The translations under genes and the position numbers were made by a program. From Pontibacter sp. E15-1 (GTDB taxonomy: Bacteria > Bacteroidota > Bacteroidia > Cytophagales > Hymenobacteraceae): 64,000 bases of DNA. How positions within the stretch are numbered: position 1 is the stretch's first letter; each line of letters begins with the position of its first letter. The notes beneath the pieces were generated by a model. That model had not been told where the DNA came from and ran no database searches. It saw only the letters and a list, made by a program, of their open reading frames with translations. Location: assembly GCF_022601975.1 (NCBI RefSeq), contig NZ_JAKVIR010000015.1, forward strand, positions 1 to 64,000. The letters run 5' to 3'. This document shows positions 1-9,235 of the stretch, piece by piece.

Positions 1-162
1 CACCAACTCCCCGGCCTGCTGCTGGGTCCGCGCCGTGCCCTCCTTGAGCAGGCGGATGAAACGAACCCGGTCCCGGATGCGTGCCTGCCTTTGCTCTTTC
101 TCTAGCAGCAGAAGTGCTGAGGCCTCTTCTTGTATAAGCGATGGATAATGTAAACTTGCCAT
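1..162 (-). CDS. Probable IS630-type transposase, N-terminal fragment
   Basis: The reading frame starts at the ATG read from 162 and runs off the left edge, so only 54 residues are visible. The visible part is a charged helical segment (LLEKEQRQARIRDRVRFIRL) followed by KEGTARTQQQAGELV, which looks like the first helix-turn-helix repeat of IS630-family transposases or the related winged-helix proteins. It would bind the ends of its own element. The catalytic DDE domain would lie outside the window, so whether it is intact cannot be seen. No terminal inverted repeat could be fixed in the DNA just upstream. The family call rests on a short stretch and is tentative; a stand-alone helix-turn-helix protein is the alternative. 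Confidence 0.5.
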   Translation of the reverse strand, partial: MASLHYPSLIQEEASALLLLEKEQRQARIRDRVRFIRLLKEGTARTQQQAGELV

Positions 163-417
163 GCCCCTAAAACAAAGCATGCGTAAGAATCATTCGATAA
201 TGGTATTATAGCTATACCTCCCCGGTATGGCTTGCAGTGGTTTATACTCATCGTCGCTGGTGAACAGGGCATACCCATACCCGCATCCGGCACGGTATGG
301 GTATGGCGGCTGGATGCCGGAGAATAGTAAAAGAGTCGGTTTTGGAAAATGAAGGCTTGGTTTGCGCACCCATGGCTGCGCAAGAAAAAAAGTAAACCGG
401 AAGGCGGGATGGTATGG
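163..417. other. Intergenic stretch with a 12-bp perfect hairpin
   Basis: No gene is seen here. The main structure is a perfect inverted repeat, CATACCCATACC at 270-281 and GGTATGGGTATG at 294-305, with a 12-nt loop. It lies between the start of the transposase fragment and the end of the hybrid regulator, both on the minus strand, so it may help end transcription of the regulator, although there is no clear T-run. Confidence 0.5.
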
Positions 418-3234
418 CTATGCTCTTTTGTCTTCCTGGGCTTTGTCGGCTTTGAAGTCAGAGGGGCTCATGTCGAAATGGTTTTTGAAGGCCGTCGAGA
501 AATAGGCCGGGGACGAGAAGCCCACCTCATAGGCAACCTCCGAGATGTTTTTGTCGCTGTGCAGCAACAGGTGGCGGGCTTTCTTCAGGCGGGCCTTCAC
601 CACGTAGTCATTCACAGAATAACCCAGCAGGGCTTTCATCTTGCGGTATACCTGCACCCGCGACATGCCCAAACTCTCTGCAATGCTGTTGGCGTTCAGG
701 TCGGGGCTGGACAGGTTCTTCTCCACCACGGCCATCACTTCGTTGAGGAACTTCTTGTCGAGCTGCTTGGGCGGGGAGGCGGCTTTGGTGTCCACGGCAA
801 TTTCGCTGCTGTAGTGCTCTTTCAGCAGTTCCCGGTTCTTGATCAGGCCTTTTATACGTTCGAGGAGGTAGCGGTAACTGAAGGGCTTGGTCACATACAG
901 GTCTGCCCCCGACTGGATGCCCTCAATCTTATACTCCATCGCATCCTGGGCAGTGAGCAGAATAACAGGTATGTGCGAGGTGCGGAGGTCGTTCTTCAAC
1001 ACGGCAGTGATCTCCAGGCCGTTTTGCCCCGGCAGCATCACGTCGCTGATCACCAGATCGGGCACGGTTTCAAACGCCTGCGCCAGGCCGAACGCGCCAT
1101 GTGGGGCCTCTACTACATTAAAATCGCGTTCCAGCCGCTTCTTCAGAAACTCGCGCAGCTCTTTGTTGTCCTCGATCAGCAGGAGGGTATGCTCTTTCAG
1201 TTTTTCGCTCCCCTCCTCCGCCACATAGGCATCGCTTTCTGCTCCCTCCTGGTCTGTGCTCAGGACGCCGGGGGCCAAAAGCCGGCCCTTGTCGCTGACG
1301 GCTGCCACTACCTCATCGTGGCTGAGGTGCGCGTTGCCTAAGGGCAGCAGGATGCTAAACCTGGTTCCTTTTCCGGCTTCGCTCATCACCGAGATTTTCC
1401 CTTTGTGCAGCTTGATAAACTCTTTGGAGAGCGCCAGGCCAAGGCCCGTGCCCTGACTGCTGGAGGCATCGCCGGAGTAGAAGCGGTCGAACGCGTGTGC
1501 GGCCTGGGCCTCCGACATTCCCTTTCCGCTGTCCTCCACTGTTAGCTGCACGCCCTCGTAATCGTCGGTCAGGACGATGCCTATGGTAATGGAGCCGCCC
1601 TCTTTCGTGAACTTAAAGGCATTGGAGAGGAGGTTGAACAGCACCTTGTCCAGCTTGTCGGCATCGAAGTACACTTTTTGCTCTTTCAGGTCTGTCTGCA
1701 CCCGGAGGCGGATGTTGCGCTTTTTCGCCAGCCTGTCGAAGGAGGCGGCAATCTCCTGCACAAAGCCCACGATGTCCTGCTCCGATGCCTGCAGCTTCAT
1801 TTTCTTGTTCTCCACTTTCCTGAAGTCCATCAGCTGGTTTACCAGGCGCAGCAGCCGCACCGCATTCTGCTTTACCAGCAGCACGTCTTTTCGCACGTCC
1901 GGGGGGATATTGCTTTGCAAGGCATCCTCCACAGGCCCCAGAATGAGCGTGAGCGGAGTCCGGAACTCGTGGGAGATGTTGGTGAAGAACTTCAGCTTGG
2001 CCTCGTTGGCCTTGTCGGCTTTCCGGGCCATCAGCTCAATCTCGTTACGCTGGTGCACCACCTCCTCGTGCTTCGCTGTCAGGGCCCTGTTCGCCAGCTG
2101 CTTGGCCCGCAGCGCCTGCAGGGTCAGGGCCCCCAGCACGATGATGATCACGAGGCCCGACAGCATGATATACAGCAGCGTGCGCTGGCTGTTGTAGAGC
2201 CTGATCTGCTCGTTTATCCTGTGTTGCTGCCGCGCGATGCTTTGTTCCTGCGTCAGGATTTTGTTGGACTGCTGCTTCATGATGTGCACGTTGCGGCTGT
2301 CGATCACGGTTGTGTTCAGGAGGTTTTCCTTTTCGTAAGGGCGGTTGTGCAGGATGTTGTAGGCCAGCTGTATCACTTCCTCCCCGCCGGTGGGGTATAA
2401 AAAGGTGGCGTCCAGTATCCCGTCTTCCACAAACTGCAGGCCGCCGTTCGGCCCTCCCAGCCCGTCAAACCCAATAAACTTGAGGTCCTTCTCCTTCAGC
2501 AAAGGTCTGATACTCTGGTAAGCGCCCAGGGCCATCACGTCGTTGTGGGCCAGCACCAGGTCTGCCTCCGGGTGCTGCCGGTATACCGCCGGAAAGCGTG
2601 CCTTGGCGGTGTCTTTTTCCCACTCCCCGTTTACCTCGGCCACCAGCTGCATGCCCTCGTACGCGGAAATAGCCTCCAGAAAGCCTCTGTGGCGCTCTAT
2701 GGCCGGTGTAGAGCCCCGAAGCCCCCATACTTCAATGATTTTGGCCTGCCCGTTCATCATCTTGGCCACGTAGTCGCCGGCCAGCTTGCCTATCTGGTAG
2801 TTGTTGGCCCCCACGTAAGCGGTATAACTCGACGAGCTGGTTTTGCGGTCCACCACGATCACCGGAATCCCCGCCTCAAAGGCTCTCTCCACGACGGGCG
2901 TGATCGGCTCGGCCTCGTTCGGGGAGACCACCAGCAGGTCTACGCCCTGTGCGATGAACTCCTCGATGTGCCTGATCTGGGTGGCGCTGCTGTTGTGGGC
3001 ATCCTTGATCTCCAGTTTTATCTCCGGATGGAACGACGCCTCCCGCATCAGGTCCTTGTGCATGGCCCTGCGCCAGGCATCGCCCTCGGTGGGCTGCGAA
3101 AAGCCGATCACGATTTCCTTCTCTTCTTCTGCCACGCCGCACGAGAATAAAAAGGACAGGCTCAGGAGAAACATCACTGCCAGGGATTTCAGTACCGCCA
3201 CCTTTGTCTTTCCGCTCTTTCCGCTTTTTTGCAC
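418..3234 (-). CDS. Hybrid two-component regulator (sugar-binding sensor, kinase, receiver, AraC output)
   Basis: A 938-residue one-protein signalling system. After a signal sequence, a periplasmic RbsB/LacI-like sugar-binding domain (about residues 38-325) is followed by a membrane helix near 355-378, a HisKA domain with phospho-acceptor His422 (ISHEFRTP), an HATPase domain (NLLSNAFKF, DSGKGM, GTGLGLAL), a receiver with phospho-acceptor Asp731 (VISDVMLP), and a C-terminal AraC-type DNA-binding domain. Hybrid regulators of this kind in Bacteroidota usually control nearby carbohydrate-use genes, but no SusC/SusD or glycoside hydrolase gene is seen here. The signal sequence ends in LFSC, which looks like a lipobox and is odd for a membrane-spanning sensor. 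The ligand is unknown; a monosaccharide is the family-based guess. Confidence 0.93.
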   Translation of the reverse strand: MQKSGKSGKTKVAVLKSLAVMFLLSLSFLFSCGVAEEEKEIVIGFSQPTEGDAWRRAMHKDLMREASFHPEIKLEIKDAHNSSATQIRHIEEFIAQGVDLLVVSPNEAEPITPVVERAFEAGIPVIVVDRKTSSSSYTAYVGANNYQIGKLAGDYVAKMMNGQAKIIEVWGLRGSTPAIERHRGFLEAISAYEGMQLVAEVNGEWEKDTAKARFPAVYRQHPEADLVLAHNDVMALGAYQSIRPLLKEKDLKFIGFDGLGGPNGGLQFVEDGILDATFLYPTGGEEVIQLAYNILHNRPYEKENLLNTTVIDSRNVHIMKQQSNKILTQEQSIARQQHRINEQIRLYNSQRTLLYIMLSGLVIIIVLGALTLQALRAKQLANRALTAKHEEVVHQRNEIELMARKADKANEAKLKFFTNISHEFRTPLTLILGPVEDALQSNIPPDVRKDVLLVKQNAVRLLRLVNQLMDFRKVENKKMKLQASEQDIVGFVQEIAASFDRLAKKRNIRLRVQTDLKEQKVYFDADKLDKVLFNLLSNAFKFTKEGGSITIGIVLTDDYEGVQLTVEDSGKGMSEAQAAHAFDRFYSGDASSSQGTGLGLALSKEFIKLHKGKISVMSEAGKGTRFSILLPLGNAHLSHDEVVAAVSDKGRLLAPGVLSTDQEGAESDAYVAEEGSEKLKEHTLLLIEDNKELREFLKKRLERDFNVVEAPHGAFGLAQAFETVPDLVISDVMLPGQNGLEITAVLKNDLRTSHIPVILLTAQDAMEYKIEGIQSGADLYVTKPFSYRYLLERIKGLIKNRELLKEHYSSEIAVDTKAASPPKQLDKKFLNEVMAVVEKNLSSPDLNANSIAESLGMSRVQVYRKMKALLGYSVNDYVVKARLKKARHLLLHSDKNISEVAYEVGFSSPAYFSTAFKNHFDMSPSDFKADKAQEDKRA

Positions 3235-3260
3235 AACTGAAGTATTTTTTGGGACACTTA

Positions 3261-3274
3261 AATTAAGCTTAATT
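3261..3274. promoter_or_regulatory. Perfect 14-bp palindrome between divergent genes
   Basis: AATTAAGCTTAATT lies 27 bases upstream of the hybrid regulator start and about 147 bases upstream of the divergent SpmA/SpmB-type gene. It is AT-rich and fully symmetric, so it could be an operator for the regulator's own gene, or chance. No second copy was noticed. Confidence 0.25.
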
Positions 3275-3379
3275 CTTCAAACCGCAAAAACCAGCCCTGC
3301 GCCGACGCCCGGTATAGGCCCGTTTTGGCCGCCGGATCCGAAATGGCCACCCACGGTTTTTTTATGCCGGGGGGCTTTG

Positions 3380-3387
3380 TATCTTTC
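3380..3387 (+). promoter_or_regulatory. Candidate -7 element for the SpmA/SpmB-type gene
   Basis: TATCTTTC matches seven of eight positions of the Bacteroidota -7 element TAnnTTTG. It would start transcription near 3394, giving a leader of about 27 nt before the ATG at 3421. A TTTT tract 19 bases upstream could serve as a weak -33 element. Confidence 0.4.
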
Positions 3388-3420
3388 CGGTTTATACGAC
3401 ACGACCTTAACCTCCTTTGC

Positions 3421-4653
3421 ATGGTTTTGAATTACCTGTGGGCGGGCTTCTTCCTGATCGCCTTCTGCATTGCCCTGTTCCAACTCGTCTTTTTCGGGGA
3501 CATCGAGATTTTCCAGAAGCTGGTGGCCAGCACCTTCGACAACGCCAAGCTTGGCTTTGAGATCTCGCTGGGCCTGACCGGCGTGATGACGCTCTGGCTC
3601 GGCCTGATGAAAGTGGGCGAGCGCGGCGGCGTGATCGCGCTTTTCGCCCGGCTGGTGGGGCCGTTCTTTAACCGCCTCTTCCCCGAGATCCCCAGGAACC
3701 ACCCGGTGTTCGGTTCTATCCTGATGAACTTCTCGGCCAACATGCTGGGCCTGGACAACGCCGCCACGCCCCTCGGCCTGAAGGCCATGAAGGAGATGCA
3801 GGAGCTGAACCCGGACAAGGACACGGCCTCCAACGCCCAGATCATGTTCCTGGTGCTCAACACCTCCGGCCTCACGCTTATCCCGATCAGCATCATGGTG
3901 TTCCGGGCGCAGCTAGGTGCCGCCGACCCTTCCGACATTTTTATACCTATCCTCCTCGCCACGTTTTTCTCCACCATGGTCGGGCTAATCGCCGTGGCGC
4001 TATACCAGCGCATCAACCTACTCAACCCGGTCATTATGGCGTACCTGGGCACGCTGCTGCTGCTGATCGTGGGCCTGATCTATTACTTCAGCACCATCCC
4101 GCAGGAGCAGATCAGCACCATCTCGATGGTTGCCAGCAACGTGATCCTGTTCTCCATCATCATCTCATTTATCACGCTGGCCCTGATCCGGAAGGTGAAT
4201 GTGTATGAGGCGTTTATAGAAGGGGCCAAGGAGGGTTTCTCGGTGGCCATTACCATCATTCCCTACCTGGTGGCGATTCTGGTTGCTATTGGCGTGTTCC
4301 GGGTGTCGGGGGCATTGGATATGCTGGTGGGGGGTTTGGGGTATCTGGCCAGCCTGTCCGGACTAAACACCGACTTTGTGCCTGCCCTGCCGGTAGCCTT
4401 TATGAAACCCCTGAGCGGCAGCGGTGCGCGGGGTATGATGGTGGAAGCCATGAACACTTACGGCGTGGACTCTTTTGTGGGGCGTCTGGCCTCAGCCATA
4501 CAGGGCTCCACCGAAACCACGTTTTATGTGCTGGCGGTATACTTCGGCTCCGTTGGGGTGCGGCGAACGAGGTATGCGCTCATCTGCGGCCTGCTAGCCG
4601 ACTTTGCCGGTATAATTGCCGCCATCGCCATCGCGTACCTGTTTTTCCATTAA
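3421..4653 (+). CDS. SpmA/SpmB-type nucleoside recognition membrane protein
   Basis: A 410-residue polytopic membrane protein that reads as a fusion of the two spore maturation families SpmA and SpmB. Each half carries the Gate (nucleoside recognition) motif: NHPVFGSILMNFSANMLGLD and NAATPLGLKAMKEMQEL in the first half, and MKPLSGSGARGMMVEAM with GSTETTFYVLAVYFGSVGV in the second. Fused versions occur in non-sporulating Bacteroidota, where the role is not settled; transport of a small solute is an inference from the Gate fold. The ATG at 3421 is chosen because the protein there begins directly with the first membrane helix, and in-frame sequence upstream is low in protein-like character. It is transcribed away from the hybrid regulator. 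Confidence 0.88.
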   Translation: MVLNYLWAGFFLIAFCIALFQLVFFGDIEIFQKLVASTFDNAKLGFEISLGLTGVMTLWLGLMKVGERGGVIALFARLVGPFFNRLFPEIPRNHPVFGSILMNFSANMLGLDNAATPLGLKAMKEMQELNPDKDTASNAQIMFLVLNTSGLTLIPISIMVFRAQLGAADPSDIFIPILLATFFSTMVGLIAVALYQRINLLNPVIMAYLGTLLLLIVGLIYYFSTIPQEQISTISMVASNVILFSIIISFITLALIRKVNVYEAFIEGAKEGFSVAITIIPYLVAILVAIGVFRVSGALDMLVGGLGYLASLSGLNTDFVPALPVAFMKPLSGSGARGMMVEAMNTYGVDSFVGRLASAIQGSTETTFYVLAVYFGSVGVRRTRYALICGLLADFAGIIAAIAIAYLFFH

Positions 4654-4708
4654 CGTTACTCGTGCGGGCGATGGACGGCGCACAACAAAGCATAAGGAAA
4701 GCACCTTG

Positions 4709-5425
4709 TTATGGGGTTTTGCTTTTCAGTTCTACAATATCCCCTAAATTGTACAACACGTTCAAAAGAGCATTATACTTGCTTTCCCCTGTTCCATTTT
4801 TTACCTGCACGACTTGATGGTTCTTGAACCAAATTCTTAATTCAGACTTCTGATTGTCTGCTGGTGGTGGCAAAAGATTCTCGCTTGCTTTTTGAAAGTC
4901 AATATAACTTAGCAATTCATTTAGCTCTCCCACTAGTTGCTGAGGAAGCTGCCCATAATATATTCCTGACTTTTCAGAGTACATTTTACCACTATAGGTT
5001 ACCTCCCCGTTTTCATCAACTCTCAAATCAAAGACAGGGCAGTTCCCTTCACAAGGACCAGTATTGAAATCTATCTTCCTGAATTTTAAAACAGTACTGA
5101 CAGGCTTTGCTCTAGAATAGCGGAAAATTTCATTATCCTGTTCGAACACGAGAGAGTCTGAGTTCAGCTTTAGTAGCTTGGCTGTGATAACTGTGCTGCT
5201 GTCATTATCAATAGCCAGCTTATCATTTGTAATGGTATAGGTATGAAAGCCTGAAGTTCTTTTGATAGGATGAAGCATAATGGAATCCCATACCACGATG
5301 AGCCGCTGTTCTCCTTCCCAATAACCCTTTATTTCACTTGCCTGAATACCCCCATTCTCATCTTTCTGCTTCAGTGAGCAAGAAGCAACGAGAATAGTAA
5401 ACACAAGTAAAATTATTGTTTTCAT
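4709..5425 (-). CDS. DUF6438-type lipoprotein
   Basis: A 238-residue exported lipoprotein. The signal peptide ends in a lipobox at LVASC, predicting lipid attachment at Cys16. The second half holds GPCEGNCPVFDLRVDENGEV, with the paired cysteines and the CPxF/Y...DxxG pattern of the DUF6438 family, preceded by a beta-rich region. The function of this family is unknown. The gene is clearly more AT-rich than its neighbours and has no operon partner: the SpmA/SpmB-type gene converges on it and the DUF819 gene downstream of its start is separated by 170 bases. This suggests acquisition from another source. The DUF match is from memory of the motif. Confidence 0.75.
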   Translation of the reverse strand: MKTIILLVFTILVASCSLKQKDENGGIQASEIKGYWEGEQRLIVVWDSIMLHPIKRTSGFHTYTITNDKLAIDNDSSTVITAKLLKLNSDSLVFEQDNEIFRYSRAKPVSTVLKFRKIDFNTGPCEGNCPVFDLRVDENGEVTYSGKMYSEKSGIYYGQLPQQLVGELNELLSYIDFQKASENLLPPPADNQKSELRIWFKNHQVVQVKNGTGESKYNALLNVLYNLGDIVELKSKTP

Positions 5426-5595
5426 ACTTTACCAATTCTCCATAAATTATAAATAGCAAGAGTAGCTCCCCTACCTTCTGTTTATAAACAGAAGCGGCAA
5501 AATGTGCTTTGCCACCCCGTTTATACCCAATATTTATTTAGAAGCCCAAAACCACGTGAGGGCTATCTATACATACCCTGAACAGATTTTCCCTA

Positions 5596-6858
5596 CTACA
5601 CAGCTGCCGCCATCTGCATCAACAGCCCGCATATATAAGCGGCGTACGTGCCGATGGCGTAACCGAAGATCGCCAGCAGCACGCCCACGGGAGCCAGCGC
5701 CGGATGGAAGGCGCTCGCGATGATAGGCGCGGAAGCCGCCCCGCCGATGTTTGCCTCGCTGCCTACGGCCAGAAAGAAGAACGGAGCCCGGATCAGCTTA
5801 CCCACAGCGACCAGCAGCAACAAGTGGATGGAAACCCAGATAAAGCCGACCAAAAACAAGCCGGGCTGGCTCACGATAGCGGTGATGTCCATCTGCATGC
5901 CGATAGTGGCCACCAGCAGGTATAAAAAGACCGACCCGATGCGCGAGGCCCCCACTCCCTCCAGCTCACGGGCCCTGGTAAACGACAGCATCACCCCGAA
6001 CCCCGTGGCGATTACCACGAGCCAGAAAAAGCCTGAGGTCAGGCTGAACCGTTCCAGATAAGGGGCGTGCAAGGTTATCCACGGGGCGATCAGGTCGGCG
6101 AAGAAGTGCGAGATGCCGGTTATACCTAGCCCCACGCCCACCACCATCATCGTGTCGGGCATGGTGGGAATGCGCATGATGCTCAGCCGGTATTTCTCTA
6201 CTTTATCCTTGAGCTCGTTCACGGCTGTGCTGTCGGCCTTGAAGAAGCGGTCCAGCTGCTCTGCTTTTCCAGCCCCGTACAGCAGCACCGCCAGCCATAC
6301 GTTGCCCACAATCACATCCACCGCGATCATGGCAGAGAACAGGTTCGGGTCGGGCTGAAACACCTCGAACATGGCCAGTTGGTTGGCCCCGCCGCCGATC
6401 CAGCTGCCGGCGATGGTCGTCAGGCCGCGCCATACCGCAAAAGGCCCCGAGCCGCCCACAATGTCGGGGGCGAACGACGAAACGATCAGGATGGCCAGCG
6501 GGCCGCCGATCAGGATGCCCACGGTGCCGGTGATAAACATGGCTCCCGCCTTGTGCCGGAGCTTCCAGATTTCCTTCAGGTCCAGGCTTACGGTGAACAG
6601 CACAAGGCTTGCCGGCAGCAGGTAACGCGACGCGACATGGTATAGCCCCGACTGCTCCCCGGAGATGACGCCGAACGAGTTCAGCAGGCTCGGGATAAGG
6701 TAGCACAGCAGCACCGAGGGCACCACGCCGTAAAACTTCCTGAAAAACGGGCGCTTGCTGGAGGCGGTCTTGAACACCAAGGCCAGGATCAGCACCAGGA
6801 TGCCAAGCACCACGGCATCGTTGGTAATAAGGGGTGTTTGCGCAGCGGCTGGTTCCAT
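5596..6858 (-). CDS. DUF819 family membrane protein
   Basis: A 420-residue integral membrane protein with roughly eleven hydrophobic segments. The order and motifs match the DUF819 (YjcL-like) family: LYHVASRYLLPASLVLFTVSL near the N-terminal third, the glycine-rich TTIAGSWIGGGANQLAM in the middle, and GSEANIGGAASAPIIASAF near the end. These proteins resemble sodium-dependent or carboxylate transporters, but their substrate is unknown. The start was set at the ATG read from 6858 (MEPAAAQTP), because the frame upstream is arginine-rich and unlike a membrane protein, while this start leads straight into the first helix. It stands alone on the minus strand, 244 bases downstream of the PAS protein. 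Confidence 0.9.
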   Translation of the reverse strand: MEPAAAQTPLITNDAVVLGILVLILALVFKTASSKRPFFRKFYGVVPSVLLCYLIPSLLNSFGVISGEQSGLYHVASRYLLPASLVLFTVSLDLKEIWKLRHKAGAMFITGTVGILIGGPLAILIVSSFAPDIVGGSGPFAVWRGLTTIAGSWIGGGANQLAMFEVFQPDPNLFSAMIAVDVIVGNVWLAVLLYGAGKAEQLDRFFKADSTAVNELKDKVEKYRLSIMRIPTMPDTMMVVGVGLGITGISHFFADLIAPWITLHAPYLERFSLTSGFFWLVVIATGFGVMLSFTRARELEGVGASRIGSVFLYLLVATIGMQMDITAIVSQPGLFLVGFIWVSIHLLLLVAVGKLIRAPFFFLAVGSEANIGGAASAPIIASAFHPALAPVGVLLAIFGYAIGTYAAYICGLLMQMAAAV

Positions 6859-7102
6859 AAGAGTGCGTAGTAGGTATGAGCGTGAGGAGGTATAAAAAAA
6901 GCGTCGGGGCGCTGTTCCGGTTATATCTCCCAAAGAAAGCATTTTTTGCACGCAGCCGCCAGAAACGTGCAGAGAATTACTTCCTGCGGAGGGTATAAAC
7001 AGCCCACCTCGGGCAACTCTCCGGTGGTGCGCCCTCCTGCTGACTGCCCCGCAAAGCCCAACCTGACCATCAGCCGCCATACCTGCTACGGCAAGCTGCC
7101 CC

Positions 7103-9235
7103 TTAGTTTTTTCGCCTGTGGATCACTTGCCAGTACTTGTCGCGGAGGTCTTTAATGGTCTGCTCGAGTAGCTTTATCTGCGTCACGTCCCTGAAATCGA
7201 CAACGCCAGCGGTGATTTCCCCTTCCTCGTTTTTGATGGGCCTGCCGGTCACGCTAATGTACCGCCCATTGGGGTAGCGCTCGTTCTTGATCAGCATCTC
7301 CACACTGTCGGTGATTTCCCCTTTAAGCGCCCTGGCCAAAGGCAGCTCTTCCGGAGGAAACACGGTCTTTCCGTCAAGCTTATACACGCCGTATGCGGAA
7401 GTCCAATCAGGTATGGAAACCTCCGCGGCACCCACTCCCAGAATCTCCTCTGCGTTTTTGTTGAACAGGATAAACTTGCCTTGTCTGTTTGCCACAATTA
7501 CACCCTCCCCGATGTTAGCAATCACGGTTTTCAGGCGCTGCTCACTTTCCTGGATAAGCGCCTCCAGCTGTTTCTCGTGCGTAACATCCCGGCACACCAC
7601 CACGCTGCCGATCACCTTTTCCTGGTCATCCAGTATGGGCCTGCCGGTTACTTTGATGGCCCTCCCCTCCGGGATGTTGTCGTTGCGAACGAACAGCTCC
7701 ACGTCTGTGGTAGACTCTCCCCTGAGGCCCCGTGCCAGCGGCAACTCTTCGGAAGGGTAAAGCGTTACGCCGTCCGGCCTGAAGGAGCCATACCTGGCCG
7801 ACCAGTCAGGCAGGGCCGTGTCCGTTATGCCGAGGCCCAGGATCTGCTCCGCGATATCGTTGAAGTAAGTGAAGTTGCCACTGGCGTCTGCCACCACCAC
7901 GGCCTCGCCCAGGCTGGAGAGGATGGCGTTCAGTTTCTGTTCGCTCTCGCGCAGCAGCACCTCCGCCTTCTTGCGCTCGGTAATATCTGTGGCGATGCTG
8001 CACAGGGCATTGATGCGGCCCTTGGTGTCTTTCAGCGGAAACTTGACGGTGATGTAGGTGCGCTCCTCTGGCTCCACCAGAAACACCTCTTCCATGGTCT
8101 TCGTCTCGCCCAACTCTAGCACTTCCCGGTCATGTTCCTCAATCAGCTCGCCCACTTTCTCCGGAAACACCTCGGCATCTGTCTTCCCTTTTATCGCTTC
8201 GGACCGGACCTCAAACACCCGCTCGAACTCCATGTTCACCAACTCAAACCGCCCGTTTATGTCTTTGATATAGATGGGTGTCGTGGTATTGTCAAGGATA
8301 GACTGCAGTTTGTGGGCGTTCTCCCGGAGAATCAGGTCGGCTCTGTAACGCTCCTGGTTGGCGCGGTACCGCTCCACGGCGTTTCTGCCCAGCAGCACCA
8401 TCGAGACGATGTACGTCAGGAGCGCAAACACGGCCGTGCCGAACTCCTGGGAGTAGTACCCCGAGTATTCGCCCTGCAGCTTGATCCAGCCAACCAACAG
8501 CGGAAGCACCAGGGCAAACAGGCGCGCGAAGAGCTTCTCCCCGGTGTTCTCGCAAAATATCGGCAACATAATTCCCTTGTCTGGGCGTGCAAAGAGCAGG
8601 CCCACCGCCAGAATCAGGAAAACAAGGGCCGTGTGCAGGGCCATGGGTATATAGGCCGCATACCCAATCAGGTAGCTCACCCCATACACATACCCGTACA
8701 ACGACAGCAGCGAAATCAGGGTGACCAGTATGCTCAGGAACTGCGCGGGCCTGTTCTTTCCGGAGGTTTCCTTATCAATCAGGAGTATGGCCAGGGAGGA
8801 AAGGACAAAGCAGAAGGCCGTGTTGGGGGCCATCCTGTTTTGCAAGCCCCGGCTTGTCTCCTGCAGCTCGTCGGCAAACAGCACATGGTCCAGGGGGTAG
8901 TCCCAGCCGATAAACAGGGAGATAAACTTAAGGGAGGAGAGCAGCAACACTGCGGCCCCAAACATACGGGAGAGCCGCAGCCCCGGGCCCCACGGTTTCT
9001 TCAGCAGCCCAAGGCCTATACCGGAGAGGATAAAGCAGATGGCCGTCAGTGGGTTCATAGCCACGTATTCCTCCCAGATCCGCTTCAACACTTCGATCCT
9101 GAAGGTCCAGCCTGCCAGCACCAATACCCCCGCAAGGATAACCAGCGCACTGGCCAGCCCTGACAGCAGAACCAGCCTCTTTTTTATGGCTGGCTTCACC
9201 GTTGTTGGGTTATCGGGTAGCGTTATGGGCCCCAT
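7103..9235 (-). CDS. Membrane PAS-repeat sensor without a kinase domain, divergent from kaiC
   Basis: A 710-residue protein. The N-terminal 300 residues contain about seven or eight membrane helices; three PAS domains follow (roughly 312-430, 436-560 and 566-690). PAS2 and PAS3 are close to each other and share the pattern PDW..YG, DG.T..P.EELPLAR.L.GE and VTGRPI, which points to a tandem duplication. The protein ends about 20 residues after PAS3 in a short coil (LEQTIKDLRDKYW), exactly where a histidine kinase dimerisation domain would normally begin, and no HisKA, HATPase, GGDEF or EAL domain is present. It is transcribed divergently from the kaiC operon across a 610-base gap. By context it may pass a signal to the KaiC-linked histidine kinase, but this is inference. 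A truncated kinase is the alternative. Confidence 0.85.
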   Translation of the reverse strand: MGPITLPDNPTTVKPAIKKRLVLLSGLASALVILAGVLVLAGWTFRIEVLKRIWEEYVAMNPLTAICFILSGIGLGLLKKPWGPGLRLSRMFGAAVLLLSSLKFISLFIGWDYPLDHVLFADELQETSRGLQNRMAPNTAFCFVLSSLAILLIDKETSGKNRPAQFLSILVTLISLLSLYGYVYGVSYLIGYAAYIPMALHTALVFLILAVGLLFARPDKGIMLPIFCENTGEKLFARLFALVLPLLVGWIKLQGEYSGYYSQEFGTAVFALLTYIVSMVLLGRNAVERYRANQERYRADLILRENAHKLQSILDNTTTPIYIKDINGRFELVNMEFERVFEVRSEAIKGKTDAEVFPEKVGELIEEHDREVLELGETKTMEEVFLVEPEERTYITVKFPLKDTKGRINALCSIATDITERKKAEVLLRESEQKLNAILSSLGEAVVVADASGNFTYFNDIAEQILGLGITDTALPDWSARYGSFRPDGVTLYPSEELPLARGLRGESTTDVELFVRNDNIPEGRAIKVTGRPILDDQEKVIGSVVVCRDVTHEKQLEALIQESEQRLKTVIANIGEGVIVANRQGKFILFNKNAEEILGVGAAEVSIPDWTSAYGVYKLDGKTVFPPEELPLARALKGEITDSVEMLIKNERYPNGRYISVTGRPIKNEEGEITAGVVDFRDVTQIKLLEQTIKDLRDKYWQVIHRRKN

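Noticed and set aside
349-1341. 330-residue open frame on the plus strand
   Set aside because: It lies opposite the hybrid regulator, whose receiver and AraC domains are clear on the minus strand. The translation has no recognisable protein and is a by-product of GC-rich codons.
7103-9235. A frameshifted histidine kinase
   Set aside because: Only 244 bases lie between its stop and the next gene, too little for a HisKA and HATPase domain, and no kinase motif is visible there in any frame.
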